Source: Ramlibacter tataouinensis
GTDB lineage: Bacteria > Pseudomonadota > Gammaproteobacteria > Burkholderiales > Burkholderiaceae_C
Length of the DNA stretch: 64,000 nt
NCBI GenBank assembly: GCA_002427815.1
Contig: DIZF01000062.1
Span: 151,566 to 215,565, forward strand
Direction of reading: 5' to 3'
Part shown: positions 52,509 through 61,006 of the stretch, one piece after another
Layout: each line of letters begins with the position of its first letter
Numbering within the stretch: position 1 is the stretch's first letter
Made by a program: the position numbers and the translations under genes
The notes under the pieces: model-generated
Seen by the model: only the letters and a program-made list of their open reading frames with translations
What the model was told of the DNA's origin: nothing
The model's database searches: none

Positions 52509-53306
52509 GTGGTGAACCTGCAACCCGAGCAGGAGCTTGCGGCGCAGGCCCAGGCGCTGCTGGACCGCGAGCGCGCAGCCCGCGCCGAGGCCGAGCGCTT
52601 GAGCGCGCTGAAGGATGAGTTCCTGGCCATCGTCTCGCATGAATTGCGCGGCCCCTTGGCTGCCATCCTGGGCTGGGCGCACCTGCTGCGGCTGCGCAGG
52701 AGCCAGGAGGAACTCGACAGGGGCCTGGACGTGATCGAACAAAGCGTCCACGTTCAGACCAGGCTGATCGAGGACCTCGTCGACATGAGCCGCATCACCT
52801 CGGGCCAGCTGCGGCTGGACATCCGCCCGGTCGAGGCGCGCAGCTTCATCGACGCTGCGGTCGAGACGGTGCTGCCGGCAGCGGATGCCAGGGAGATCCG
52901 GATCCGCAAGGTGCTTGACCTCGGCGTATCCCCGGTGGCCGGCGACGCCACCCGGCTGCAGCAGGTGATGGTGAACCTGCTGTCGAATGCCGTGAAGTTC
53001 ACGCCCGAAAAGGGTTCGGTCGAGGTGGTCCTGCGGGACGCCGGCGGCCAGGCGGAAATCACCGTGTCGGACACCGGAATCGGCATCCCGCCGGACTTGC
53101 TGCCTCATGTATTCGACCGATTACGCCAGGGAAACGCCGGCGCCACACGCCGCCGGGGTGGCCTCGGACTGGGCCTTGCCATCGTCAAGCACGTGGTCGA
53201 GCTGCATGGTGGCGAGGTTCGCGCCGCCAGCCCGGGCGAGGGCAAGGGCGCGACCTTCACGCTGCGCCTGCCGCTGGCGCAGGGCATAGTCGTTCCGGCA
53301 GGCTAG
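52509..53306 (+). CDS. Histidine kinase catalytic core lacking its sensor part, about 265 aa
   Basis: Complete kinase core: HisKA H-box DEFLAIVSHELRGPLAAILG (phospho-His), N-box QVMVNLLSNAVKFTP, G1 VSDTGIGIPPDLLP, F-box VFDRLRQG and G2 GGLGLGLAIVKHVVELHGG. Nothing recognisable precedes the helix at PEQELAAQAQALLDRERAAR. GTG at 52509 or 52512 could serve as start, but the gene begins exactly where the minus-strand receiver fragment is cut, so it is probably the truncated end of a larger PAS-kinase or hybrid kinase. Whether it is expressed is unknown. Confidence 0.7.
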   Translation: MVNLQPEQELAAQAQALLDRERAARAEAERLSALKDEFLAIVSHELRGPLAAILGWAHLLRLRRSQEELDRGLDVIEQSVHVQTRLIEDLVDMSRITSGQLRLDIRPVEARSFIDAAVETVLPAADAREIRIRKVLDLGVSPVAGDATRLQQVMVNLLSNAVKFTPEKGSVEVVLRDAGGQAEITVSDTGIGIPPDLLPHVFDRLRQGNAGATRRRGGLGLGLAIVKHVVELHGGEVRAASPGEGKGATFTLRLPLAQGIVVPAG

Positions 53307-53311
53307 CCCAC

Positions 53312-53395
53312 CTACCAGCGCTGGGCCAGCACCGGCAGCGCGGCCGCCAGCAGCGCCGCGCCGCCGATGACGATGAGGATCAGCGAGTCGATGAA
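53312..53395 (-). other. Short hydrophobic reading frame after gcvP
   Basis: The minus strand reads FIDSLILIVIGGAALLAAAL then PVLAQRW and a stop at 53312. It looks like a membrane-anchored C-terminus, but no start codon is evident nearby; the frame runs back into the end of gcvP. It could be a small protein or a leftover. Confidence 0.25.
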
Positions 53396-53405
53396 GGCCG
53401 GCCCG

Positions 53406-56342
53406 TCATTCGCAGGCGGATGCGGGGATGCAGCTGCAGAACAGGTTGCGATCGCCGTAGACGTTGTCGACGCGGCCCACCGGCGGCCAGTATTTGGCGT
53501 GGCGCCGTTCGTCCAGCACCGCCGCTGCGGTTTCGCGGGAGTAGGCGTGTTGCCATTCGCCTTTGAGCAGGCTGGCCGCGGTGTGGGGTGCGTGCTTGAG
53601 CGGGTTGTCGTCCTGCGGCCACTCGCCGCGCTCGACTTTCCGGATTTCCTCGCGGATGGCGATCATCGCGCTGATGAAACGGTCCAGTTCATCCAGGGTC
53701 TCGCTCTCGGTCGGCTCGACCATCAAGGTGCCCGGCACCGGGAAGCTCAGCGTCGGCGCATGGAAGCCGTAGTCGATCAGCCGCTTGGCCACGTCCTCGG
53801 CCGTCACGCCGCTGGACTCCTTCAGGGGCCGCAGGTCCAGGATGCATTCGTGGGCGACATACCCCTGCGGGCCGGCATACAGCGTCGGGTAGTGGTCCTT
53901 CAGGCGCGCGCTGATGTAGTTGGCGCTGAGGATGGCCACCTCGGTGGCCTGCTTCAAGCCGTCCGGGCCCATCATGCGGCAATACATCCAGCTGATCGGC
54001 AGCACCGACGCATTGCCCAGCGGCGCGGCGGAAACGGCGCCGACGCCAGCGACGGCGGTGCTCATCGAACTCACGTAGGCGCCGGCGGCCGCCGCGGTGT
54101 GGTGCCCCGGCAGGAACGGCACCAGGTCGGCCACCACGCAGACCGGGCCGACGCCGGGCCCGCCGCCGCCGTGGGGGATGCAGAAGGTCTTGTGCAGATT
54201 CAGGTGGCTCACGTCGCCGCCGAACTGGCCCGGGGCGGCCAGGCCCACCAGCGCGTTCATGTTCGCCCCGTCCACGTACACGCGCCCGCCGTGCTGGTGC
54301 ACCAGCGCGCAGAGTTCCTTGACCTGCGTCTCGAACACGCCATGGGTGCTCGGGTAGGTGATCATCACCGCGACCAGGTTGGCACTGTGCTTCTCGCATT
54401 TCGCCTGCAGGTCCGCCATGTCCACGTTGCCATTGACGTCGCAGGCCGTGACCACCACCTGCATGCCGGCCATCTGCGCGCTGGCCGGGTTGGTGCCGTG
54501 CGCGGAGGAGGGAATGAGGCAGATGTTGCGGTGGGCCTGGCCCCGGCTTTCGTGGAAAGCCCTGATCGCCAGCAAGCCGGAATATTCGCCCTGCGAACCC
54601 GCATTGGGCTGCAGGCTGATGCCGGCGTAGCCGGTGGCCTGGCACAGCCATGCGCGCAGCTGCTGGTCCAGTTCGGCGTAGCCCTGCAACTGCTCGCGCG
54701 GCGCGAAGGGATGGATCTGCGCGAACTCGGGCCAGGTGATGGGGATCATCTCGCTGGTCGCGTTGAGTTTCATGGTGCAACTGCCCAACGGGATCATGCT
54801 GCGGTCCAGCGCGAGGTCCTTGTCCGCGAGCGCGCGCAGGTAGCGCAGCATCGCGGTCTCGGAGTGGTGGCTGTTGAACACCGGGTGCGTGAGGAACGCG
54901 CTGGTGCGGCGCAGCGCGGCCGGGATCAGGGGCTCGATTCCCTTTTCGAACCGGGCGAGCGCAGGCTGCGCCTGGCCGGGCCTGGCGAAGAACGACCAGA
55001 GCAGCTGGATGTCTTCCGGCGTCGTGGTTTCGTCCAGCGAGATGCCCAGGCAGCCCGGCATGCTGCGGCGCAGGTTGGCGCGTGCGGCATGGGCGCGCCC
55101 GGCGACGAGGTCGGTGGCATCGCCGGTTTTCACGGTGAGGGTGTCGAAGGCGGTGTCCGAAGCGAGCGCATAGCCCATCTCCTGCAGGCCCTTGGCCAGC
55201 ACGGCGGTGTACGCGGCGACGCGCCCCGCGATTCGCTTCAGGCCCTCGGGGCCGTGATAGACCGCGTACATGCTGGCGATGACGGCCGGCAGGACCTGGG
55301 CCGTGCAGATGTTCGAAGTGGCCTTCTCGCGGCGGATGTGCTGTTCGCGGGTTTGCAGCGCGAGGCGGTAGGCGGGGTTGCCATGGTTGTCGACACTCAG
55401 CCCCACCAGGCGTCCGGGCAGCGAACGCTTGAACTCGTCGCGGCAGGCGAGATAGGCCGCGTGCGGCCCACCGGCCCCCATCGGGGTGCCGAAGCGCTGC
55501 GTGGTTCCCAGCACGATGTCCGCGCTCCCTGCCGCGCCCGCTGCGCCGCCCCATTCCCCGGGGGGCACCAGCAGGGTCAACGCCAGCAGATCGGCGGCTA
55601 CGCAGAAGGCCGCGTCTTTGGCATGAGCCTGCTGCACCAGGGGCCGCATGTCGTGGATCGTCCCGCCGGTGGAGGGGTACTGCACCAGCACGCCGAAGTA
55701 GTCGTGCGCGGGCATGAGGTCCGCAGCGGAACCCACCAGCACCTCGATGCCCAGCGGCCGTGCCCGCGTGCGCACCACCTCGATCATCTGCGGATGGCAG
55801 TCGCCGGCGACGATGAAGGTGTTGGACCGGCTCTTGACACTGCGCCTGGCGAGCGTCATGGCCTCGGCCGCCGCCGTCGCTTCGTCGAGCATGGACGCGT
55901 TGGCGATCGGCATCCCGGTGAGATCGCACACCATGGTCTGGAAATTCACCAGCGCCTCCATGCGGCCCTGGCTGATCTCGGCCTGGTAGGGTGTGTACGC
56001 GGTGTACCAGGCCGGGTTCTCGAGCACGTTCCGCAGGACGACGCCGGGCGTGTGGGTGCCGTGGTAGCCCTGGCCGATGAAACTCCGGAACACCTGGTTC
56101 CTGCCGGCGATGGCCTTGAGTTCGGCCAGCGCCGCTGCCTCGGTCACGGCTGAGGGCAGCTCCATCGCGTCGCCGCGGGCGATCGAGCGCGGCACGATGC
56201 TGTCGATCAGGGCGCGGCGCGAGCTTTCGCCGATGACGGCCAGCATCTGCCGCTCGTCGGCGCCGTCGACGCCGATGTGGCGGGCGATGAATTCAGAGGA
56301 GTTTTCGAGCTCGCGCAGCGAGCGGGCGGATTGCATCAACAT
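53406..56342 (-). CDS. gcvP: Glycine dehydrogenase (aminomethyl-transferring), P-protein, 978 aa
   Basis: GcvP decarboxylates glycine with PLP and passes the aminomethyl group to lipoyl-GcvH. The N-terminal half begins ENSSEFIARHIGVDGADE and the C-terminal half carries the PLP Lys in HLNLHKTFCIPHGGGGPGVG. Full length for the fused form. The ATG at 56342 is set by GGAG 5 nt upstream rather than codons further up. It is the last gene of gcvT-gcvH-gcvP, 81 nt after gcvH. Confidence 0.97.
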   Translation of the reverse strand: MLMQSARSLRELENSSEFIARHIGVDGADERQMLAVIGESSRRALIDSIVPRSIARGDAMELPSAVTEAAALAELKAIAGRNQVFRSFIGQGYHGTHTPGVVLRNVLENPAWYTAYTPYQAEISQGRMEALVNFQTMVCDLTGMPIANASMLDEATAAAEAMTLARRSVKSRSNTFIVAGDCHPQMIEVVRTRARPLGIEVLVGSAADLMPAHDYFGVLVQYPSTGGTIHDMRPLVQQAHAKDAAFCVAADLLALTLLVPPGEWGGAAGAAGSADIVLGTTQRFGTPMGAGGPHAAYLACRDEFKRSLPGRLVGLSVDNHGNPAYRLALQTREQHIRREKATSNICTAQVLPAVIASMYAVYHGPEGLKRIAGRVAAYTAVLAKGLQEMGYALASDTAFDTLTVKTGDATDLVAGRAHAARANLRRSMPGCLGISLDETTTPEDIQLLWSFFARPGQAQPALARFEKGIEPLIPAALRRTSAFLTHPVFNSHHSETAMLRYLRALADKDLALDRSMIPLGSCTMKLNATSEMIPITWPEFAQIHPFAPREQLQGYAELDQQLRAWLCQATGYAGISLQPNAGSQGEYSGLLAIRAFHESRGQAHRNICLIPSSAHGTNPASAQMAGMQVVVTACDVNGNVDMADLQAKCEKHSANLVAVMITYPSTHGVFETQVKELCALVHQHGGRVYVDGANMNALVGLAAPGQFGGDVSHLNLHKTFCIPHGGGGPGVGPVCVVADLVPFLPGHHTAAAAGAYVSSMSTAVAGVGAVSAAPLGNASVLPISWMYCRMMGPDGLKQATEVAILSANYISARLKDHYPTLYAGPQGYVAHECILDLRPLKESSGVTAEDVAKRLIDYGFHAPTLSFPVPGTLMVEPTESETLDELDRFISAMIAIREEIRKVERGEWPQDDNPLKHAPHTAASLLKGEWQHAYSRETAAAVLDERRHAKYWPPVGRVDNVYGDRNLFCSCIPASACE

Positions 56343-56423
56343 GGGTGCTCCAGTAGCTGTCATCGCCGGACCTGATCCGGGATCCATGTATTGCGGGTCA
56401 GGCCCGCAACGAAATGGGCAGGG

Positions 56424-56807
56424 TCAGGCCTTCTTGGCATCCTTCGAGAACCGGGCGTAGGCCGGCTCGTCCATGAGCACGTCGAACTCGGCCATGTCCT
56501 TGATCAGGATCTTGAAGAACCAGCCGTTGCCCATGGGGTCGCGATTGGCCAGCGCAGGATCGGCGCGCAGCTCTTCATTGACCTCCGTCACCTCGCCGGC
56601 CACCGGCATGTAGATGTCGGCGGCGGCCTTCACCGACTCGACCACGCCGGCCACCTCGCCTTTGGCAAAGCTGCGGCCCACTTCGGGCAGATCGACGAAT
56701 ACCACGTCGCCCAGCGCGTCCTGGGCGTGCAGCGTGATGCCCACGACAGCGGCCTCGTGGTCCTCGAGCTGGATCCACTCGTGCTCTTCGGTGTACTTGA
56801 CGGTCAT
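56424..56807 (-). CDS. gcvH: Glycine cleavage system H protein, 127 aa
   Basis: A lipoyl-carrier protein shuttling the aminomethyl group between GcvP, GcvT and the L-protein. The lipoylated Lys lies in GVVESVKAAADIYMP. The start MTVKYTEEHEWIQLE and the end DEPAYARFSKDA are canonical. It lies 43 nt downstream of gcvT. Confidence 0.97.
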   Translation of the reverse strand: MTVKYTEEHEWIQLEDHEAAVVGITLHAQDALGDVVFVDLPEVGRSFAKGEVAGVVESVKAAADIYMPVAGEVTEVNEELRADPALANRDPMGNGWFFKILIKDMAEFDVLMDEPAYARFSKDAKKA

Positions 56808-56850
56808 GTTGGCTTGCTCCTGGTGGTTTCGGTCGTGGTTGGAAAAGCGG

Positions 56851-57978
56851 TCAGCCGCGGTAATAGCGAGTCGGCACGAACGGCATGCGTGTGACTTCCA
56901 TGGTCACCGGCTTGCCGCGGACGATGGCGTCCAGGCGGGTTCCCGGCGAGGCCAGGTGGGTGGTCACGTAGCCCATCGCCACGGGCTTGTCGATGGTCGG
57001 TGCCAGCAAGCCGCTCGTCACCTCGCCGACGCGTCGGCCCGACGCATCGCGCAGCTCGGCGTGTTCGCGCACCGGGATGCGTTCGAGCGCGACCAGGCCG
57101 ATCCGCTGGCGTTCGACCGGCACCGTGCCCTGCAATTGGCCGAGCACCTTCTGCGCGCCGGGGAAACCGCCGGCGCGAGCGCCGCCGCTGCGGCGCACCT
57201 TCTGGATGGCCCAGTTCAACGCGGCCTCGACCGGCGTGGTGGTGGTGTCGATGTCCTGGCCGTAGAGGCAGAGGCCCGCTTCCAGGCGCAGCGAATTGCG
57301 TGCGCCCAGGCCGACCGGCTTGACCTCGGGCTGCGCCAGCAGGGCCCGCGCCAGCGCATCGGCCTGCGACTCGTGCACCGAGAGCTCGAACCCGTCCTCG
57401 CCGGTGTAGCCGCTGCGCGTGACGAACAGCTCGCCGCCCTTCCAGTCGAAGCGCGCGCCGGTCATGAACACCAGTTGCTGCACACCCGGCAGCAGCCGGG
57501 CCAGCGCATCGACGGCCTTGGGCCCCTGCAAGGCCAGCAGGGCGCGTTCGGGCATGGCGAGCACCTCACAGCGCGAGCCAATGCGTTCGCGGATGTGCGC
57601 CATGTCACCCGCCTTGCAGGCGCCATTGACGATCACGAAAACATCGTCACCGCGATTGACGAACATCAGGTCGTCGATGATCGTGCCCTCTTCGGTCAGC
57701 AGCAGCCCGTAGCGCTGTTTGCCGGGCGCCAGGTCGATCACGTCGACCGGCATCAGGCTTTCGAAGGCGGCGGCGGCCCCAGTGCCCGACAGGCGCAGCT
57801 GGCCCATGTGCGAGACATCGAACAGTCCCGCCGCGATGCGTGTGTGGCGGTGCTCGGCCATCAGGCCGGCGGGGTACTGGACCGGCATGCTGTACCCGGC
57901 AAAGGGCACCATGCGGGCGCCCAGTTCCAGGTGCAGGCCATTGAGGGGGGTCTTGAGGAGGTTCTGTTCTTCAGGCAC
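56851..57978 (-). CDS. gcvT: Glycine cleavage system aminomethyltransferase (T protein), 375 aa
   Basis: GcvT releases ammonia and moves the one-carbon unit to tetrahydrofolate. It shows LKTPLNGLHLELGARMVPFA, FDVSHMGQLRLSG, SGYTGEDGFELSVH and YGQDIDTTTTPVEAALNWAI. The start codon is GTG at 57978, preceded by GGAG; this fits the family N-terminus better than ATGs further upstream, which fall in the riboswitch region. The operon is under the tandem glycine riboswitch. Confidence 0.96.
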   Translation of the reverse strand: MPEEQNLLKTPLNGLHLELGARMVPFAGYSMPVQYPAGLMAEHRHTRIAAGLFDVSHMGQLRLSGTGAAAAFESLMPVDVIDLAPGKQRYGLLLTEEGTIIDDLMFVNRGDDVFVIVNGACKAGDMAHIRERIGSRCEVLAMPERALLALQGPKAVDALARLLPGVQQLVFMTGARFDWKGGELFVTRSGYTGEDGFELSVHESQADALARALLAQPEVKPVGLGARNSLRLEAGLCLYGQDIDTTTTPVEAALNWAIQKVRRSGGARAGGFPGAQKVLGQLQGTVPVERQRIGLVALERIPVREHAELRDASGRRVGEVTSGLLAPTIDKPVAMGYVTTHLASPGTRLDAIVRGKPVTMEVTRMPFVPTRYYRG

Positions 57979-58002
57979 ACGGCTCTCCAGGGGCTGACGA
58001 AA

Positions 58003-58020
58003 CCATGGTACAGACCATGG
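58003..58020 (-). promoter_or_regulatory. Hairpin between the glycine riboswitch and gcvT
   Basis: CCATGGT (58003-58009), loop ACAG, ACCATGG (58014-58020): a perfect 7-bp stem just after aptamer 2 and 24 nt before the gcvT GTG. It may be part of the expression platform. Confidence 0.55.
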
Positions 58021-58025
58021 GCGGC

Positions 58026-58222
58026 CCCTGCTGTCCGCTTTACCTGAGAGATTCACCCCGTCAAGGGGTTTGCTCCTTCGGTGGGCCGCGCACCGTGACG
58101 GCGGCGACCTCTCTCCAGCAAGGCAGCACCCCGGCGACGGAGTGCTTTGTCAGTCCTTTTTGCCTGAGCGTTCGGGTGGGCCCTGCGCCTTCGGCGGCTC
58201 CGCAAAGGAGCGCTCTCCTGAC
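58026..58222 (-). ncRNA. Tandem glycine riboswitch
   Basis: On the minus strand two similar aptamers follow each other. The first (about 58222-58147) has GGAGAGCGCTCC, GCCGAAGGCGCAGGG and GCTCAGGCAAAAAGGACTGA. The second (about 58128-58026) has TGGAGAGAGGTCGCC, CCACCGAAGGAGCAAACC and CTCTCAGGTAAAGCGGACAG. These are the conserved glycine aptamer blocks. Binding of glycine normally switches on the gcv operon, here gcvT-gcvH-gcvP. Confidence 0.95.
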
Positions 58223-58228
58223 GGCTGG

Positions 58229-58234
58229 ATTGTA
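58229..58234 (-). promoter_or_regulatory. Probable -10 box of the gcv operon
   Basis: TACAAT on the minus strand, placing the transcript start at the 5' edge of the first aptamer (about 58222). No strong -35 seen. Confidence 0.5.
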
Positions 58235-58261
58235 ACGCCGCGAAGATCCCGACTGGAGTGG

Positions 58262-58282
58262 ATCCCGGCCTTGCGCCGGGAT
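58262..58282. repeat. Intergenic hairpin
   Basis: ATCCCGGC (58262-58269), loop CTTGC, GCCGGGAT (58275-58282). It lies in the 179-nt gap between the gcv promoter and the end of the ETF-QO gene; the rest of that gap shows no gene. It resembles dispersed GC-rich hairpins of proteobacteria and may terminate the ETF-QO transcript. Confidence 0.55.
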
Positions 58283-58401
58283 GACACGAGCTTGCGCGCG
58301 CGTCACTTGGCGTAAACGAGGTCCCGCAACGTCAGCGACAGCGCCGGGAAATACCTGAGAGCCGTGGGCCAATCAAGACGATGGCCAATGACAGTCGGCA
58401 C

Positions 58402-60084
58402 TCACATGTTGGCGTAGTTGGGCCCGCCGCCGCCTTCGGGCGTGACCCAGACGATGTTCTGCGTCGGGTCCTTGATGTCGCAGGTCTTGCAGTGGACGCA
58501 GTTCGACGCATTGATCTGCAGCCGGTCGCTGTTGTCCTCGGCCTTGACGAATTCGTACACGCCGGCCGGGCAGTAGCGGCCCTCCGGCCCGGCGAATTTC
58601 GCCAGGTTGATCCGCACCGGCACCGTCGGATCCTTGAGCGTCAGGTGCACCGGCTGATCCTCGGAATGGTTGGTATTGGAGATGAACACCGACGACAGGC
58701 GGTCGAAGGTGAGCTTGCCGTCCGGCTTGGGGTAGTCGATGGGCTTGCACTCGGCCGCCGGCTTCAGGTACACATGATCCGGGTGCTCCCGGTGGAATGT
58801 CCATGGAATATGCCCGCGCAGCACGTACTGCTCGATGCCGGTCATCAGTGTGGCGACGGAGCGTCCCTTCTTGAACCAATACTTGAAGTTGCGCGACTGG
58901 TTCAGCTCGTCGTGAAGCCACGACCTCTCGAAGGCATCCGGATAAGCCGTCAGTTCATCGTGCTGCCGGCCCTTCGTAATCGCGTCGTACGCGGCTTCGG
59001 CCGCCAGCACGCCGGTCTTGATGGCGCCGTGGCTGCCCTTGATCCGCGCCGCATTCAGGTAGCCCGCTTCGCAGCCCACCAGCGCGCCGCCCGCAAACAC
59101 GGTCTTGGGCAGGGACAACAGGCCGCCCACGGTCAGTGCCCGTGCGCCGTAGCTGACCCGTTTCGCGCCCTCGGGGCCTTCGAAATACCAGCGGATGTTG
59201 GGATGGGTCTTCCAGCGCTGGAATTCCTCGAACGGGCTGAGCCACGGGTTCTTGTAGTCCAGGCCGACCACGTAGCCCACGGCGACCTGGTTGTTTTCCA
59301 TGTGGTACATGAAAGAGCCGCCGTAGGTGTCGTCGTCCAGCGGCCAGCCGGCGCTGTGCAGCACCAGCCCCGGCTTGTGCCGCGACGGGTCGATCTCCCA
59401 AAGTTCCTTGATGCCGATGCTGTAGGTCTGCGGGTCCCGCCCTTCGTCCAGCTTGAAGCGCGAGATCAGTTGCCGGCCGAGGTGGCCGCGCGAGCCCTCG
59501 GCAAAGATGGTGTATTTGGCGTGCAGTTCCATGCCCAGCTGGAAACTGCCGGTCGGCTCGCCATCCTTGCCTAGCCCCAAGTTGCCGGTGGCCACGCCCT
59601 TCACCGATCCGTCCTCGCTGTAGAGCACCTCGGCTGCCGCGAAACCCGGGAAGATTTCAACGCCCAGGCCTTCCGCCTGCTGGGCCAGCCAGCGTGTGAA
59701 ATTCGCGAGGCTCAGGACATAGCAGCCGTCGTTGTGAAAGCACTTGGGCAGCAGGAAATTGGGTGTGCGGCTGGCGCCCTTCTCGGTGGTGAAGAGGAAG
59801 ATGTCCTCGGTCACCGGCGTGTCCAGCGGCGCGCCCAGTTCCTTCCAGTTGGGGAACAGCTCGTACAGCGCACGCGGATCCATGATCGCGCCCGAGAGGA
59901 TGTGGGCGCCGGGCTCCGATCCCTTCTCCAGCACCACGACGGACACATCCTGCCCACGCTCGGCGGCGAGCTGCTTGAGCCGGATCGCCGCGGACAGCCC
60001 GGCGGGGCCGCCACCCACCACCACCACGTCGTATTCCATCGCTTCGCGCGGTCCGTACTGCGCCAGTATCTGTTCGTCGGTCAT
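58402..60084 (-). CDS. Electron transfer flavoprotein-ubiquinone oxidoreductase, 560 aa
   Basis: ETF-QO carries electrons from acyl-CoA dehydrogenases, via ETF, to ubiquinone at the membrane. The FAD motif is VVVVGGGPAGLSAAIRLKQL, followed by GSEPGAHILSGAIMDP. The C-terminus has the 4Fe-4S cysteines RYCPAG...NCVHCKTCDIKDPTQN. Length matches the family. The ATG at 60084 is preferred to one 20 codons upstream. It is divergent from an SDR gene across a region with three palindromes. Confidence 0.96.
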   Translation of the reverse strand: MTDEQILAQYGPREAMEYDVVVVGGGPAGLSAAIRLKQLAAERGQDVSVVVLEKGSEPGAHILSGAIMDPRALYELFPNWKELGAPLDTPVTEDIFLFTTEKGASRTPNFLLPKCFHNDGCYVLSLANFTRWLAQQAEGLGVEIFPGFAAAEVLYSEDGSVKGVATGNLGLGKDGEPTGSFQLGMELHAKYTIFAEGSRGHLGRQLISRFKLDEGRDPQTYSIGIKELWEIDPSRHKPGLVLHSAGWPLDDDTYGGSFMYHMENNQVAVGYVVGLDYKNPWLSPFEEFQRWKTHPNIRWYFEGPEGAKRVSYGARALTVGGLLSLPKTVFAGGALVGCEAGYLNAARIKGSHGAIKTGVLAAEAAYDAITKGRQHDELTAYPDAFERSWLHDELNQSRNFKYWFKKGRSVATLMTGIEQYVLRGHIPWTFHREHPDHVYLKPAAECKPIDYPKPDGKLTFDRLSSVFISNTNHSEDQPVHLTLKDPTVPVRINLAKFAGPEGRYCPAGVYEFVKAEDNSDRLQINASNCVHCKTCDIKDPTQNIVWVTPEGGGGPNYANM

Positions 60085-60119
60085 AGGGCTCTCGCTGATA
60101 ATGGTTTGACAAACGGGTG

Positions 60120-60151
60120 CGCGATGGAGCCATCGCGAATGCATTGCATTC
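60120..60151. promoter_or_regulatory. Two adjacent palindromes between ETF-QO and SDR genes
   Basis: CGCGATGGAGCCATCGCG (60120-60137) is an 8-bp perfect palindrome around AG. GAATGCATTGCATTC (60137-60151) is a 7-bp perfect palindrome around T. They share one base. Confidence 0.6.
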
Positions 60152-60173
60152 TATGCGGCGAGCGCACAAAATC

Positions 60174-60185
60174 GAACGACCGTTC
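60174..60185. promoter_or_regulatory. Likely TetR-type operator between ETF-QO and SDR genes
   Basis: GAACGACCGTTC: perfect GAACG/CGTTC arms around AC, 35 nt upstream of the SDR start. The pattern recalls TetR-family regulators of fatty-acid and acyl-CoA genes. Confidence 0.55.
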
Positions 60186-60219
60186 TTATTCCCCACGCCT
60201 ATTTTGGCAGGAGACCACT

Positions 60220-61002
60220 GTGAGTTACAGCATCGATTTGTCCGGCCGGGTCGCCTTCGTGACCGGCGCCTCCAGCGGGCTGGGCGCCCAGTTCGCGCGC
60301 GCTCTGGCGCGTGCCGGGGCGGGCGTCGTCCTCGCGAGCCGCCGCATGGAGCGGCTCAAGGACCTGCGCGCCCAGATCGAGGCTGAAGGCGAAGACGCAC
60401 ACGTCGTGTCCCTGGACGTCACGTCGATCGACAGCATCAAGTCGGCCGTCGCGCACGCCGAGACCGAAATGGGCTCGATCGACATCCTGGTGAACAACTC
60501 CGGCGTCAGCACCACCCAGCGCATCCAGGATGTCGGCGAGGAAGACTTCGACTTCATCTTCGACACCAACGTCAAGGGCGCATTCTTCGTCGCCCAGGAA
60601 GTCGGCAAGCGCATGCTGGCGCGGGCACGGGGAGCGGCGCCGGGTACCTACACCGGTGGCCGCATCATCAACATCGCGTCGATGGCCGGCCTCAAGGTGT
60701 TGCCGCAGATCGGCGCCTATGCGATGAGCAAGGCGGCCGTGGTGCAGATGACGAAGGCCATGGCGCTGGAGTGGGGACGCTTCGGCATCAACGTCAATGC
60801 GATCTGCCCGGGGTACATCGACACCGAGATGAATCACCACCACTGGCAGAGCGAGCAGGGGCGCAAGCTGATTCAGATGCTGCCGCGCAAGCGCGTGGGC
60901 CAGCCGGAAGACCTGGACGCGCTGATCGTGCTGCTGGCCAGCAGCCAGAGCCACTTCATCAACGGCGCGATCATCGCCGCCGACGACGGCTTCGGGGTCT
61001 GA
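60220..61002 (+). CDS. Short-chain dehydrogenase/reductase, 260 aa
   Basis: Classical SDR: cofactor motif AFVTGASSGLGAQFARAL, NNSGVS (NNAG variant), catalytic Ser in IINIASMAG and YxxxK in GAYAMSKAAV, then ICPGYIDTEM. Substrate unknown; near ETF-QO, a thioesterase and CoA transferase, a 3-hydroxyacyl-CoA or related reductase is plausible. GTG at 60220 follows AGGAG at 7 nt. The thioesterase gene begins 4 nt after the stop. Confidence 0.92.
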   Translation: MSYSIDLSGRVAFVTGASSGLGAQFARALARAGAGVVLASRRMERLKDLRAQIEAEGEDAHVVSLDVTSIDSIKSAVAHAETEMGSIDILVNNSGVSTTQRIQDVGEEDFDFIFDTNVKGAFFVAQEVGKRMLARARGAAPGTYTGGRIINIASMAGLKVLPQIGAYAMSKAAVVQMTKAMALEWGRFGINVNAICPGYIDTEMNHHHWQSEQGRKLIQMLPRKRVGQPEDLDALIVLLASSQSHFINGAIIAADDGFGV

Positions 61003-61006
61003 CCGC

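Noticed and set aside
53367..56153. Long plus-strand frame opposite gcvP
   Set aside because: Same effect: antisense of a strongly conserved gene, with low-complexity His/Gly/Arg translation and no recognisable domain.
58341..58362. Third glycine aptamer remnant (TACCTGAGAG)
   Set aside because: Only a 10-nt match to the conserved block; no surrounding aptamer structure, and it lies upstream of the -10 box.
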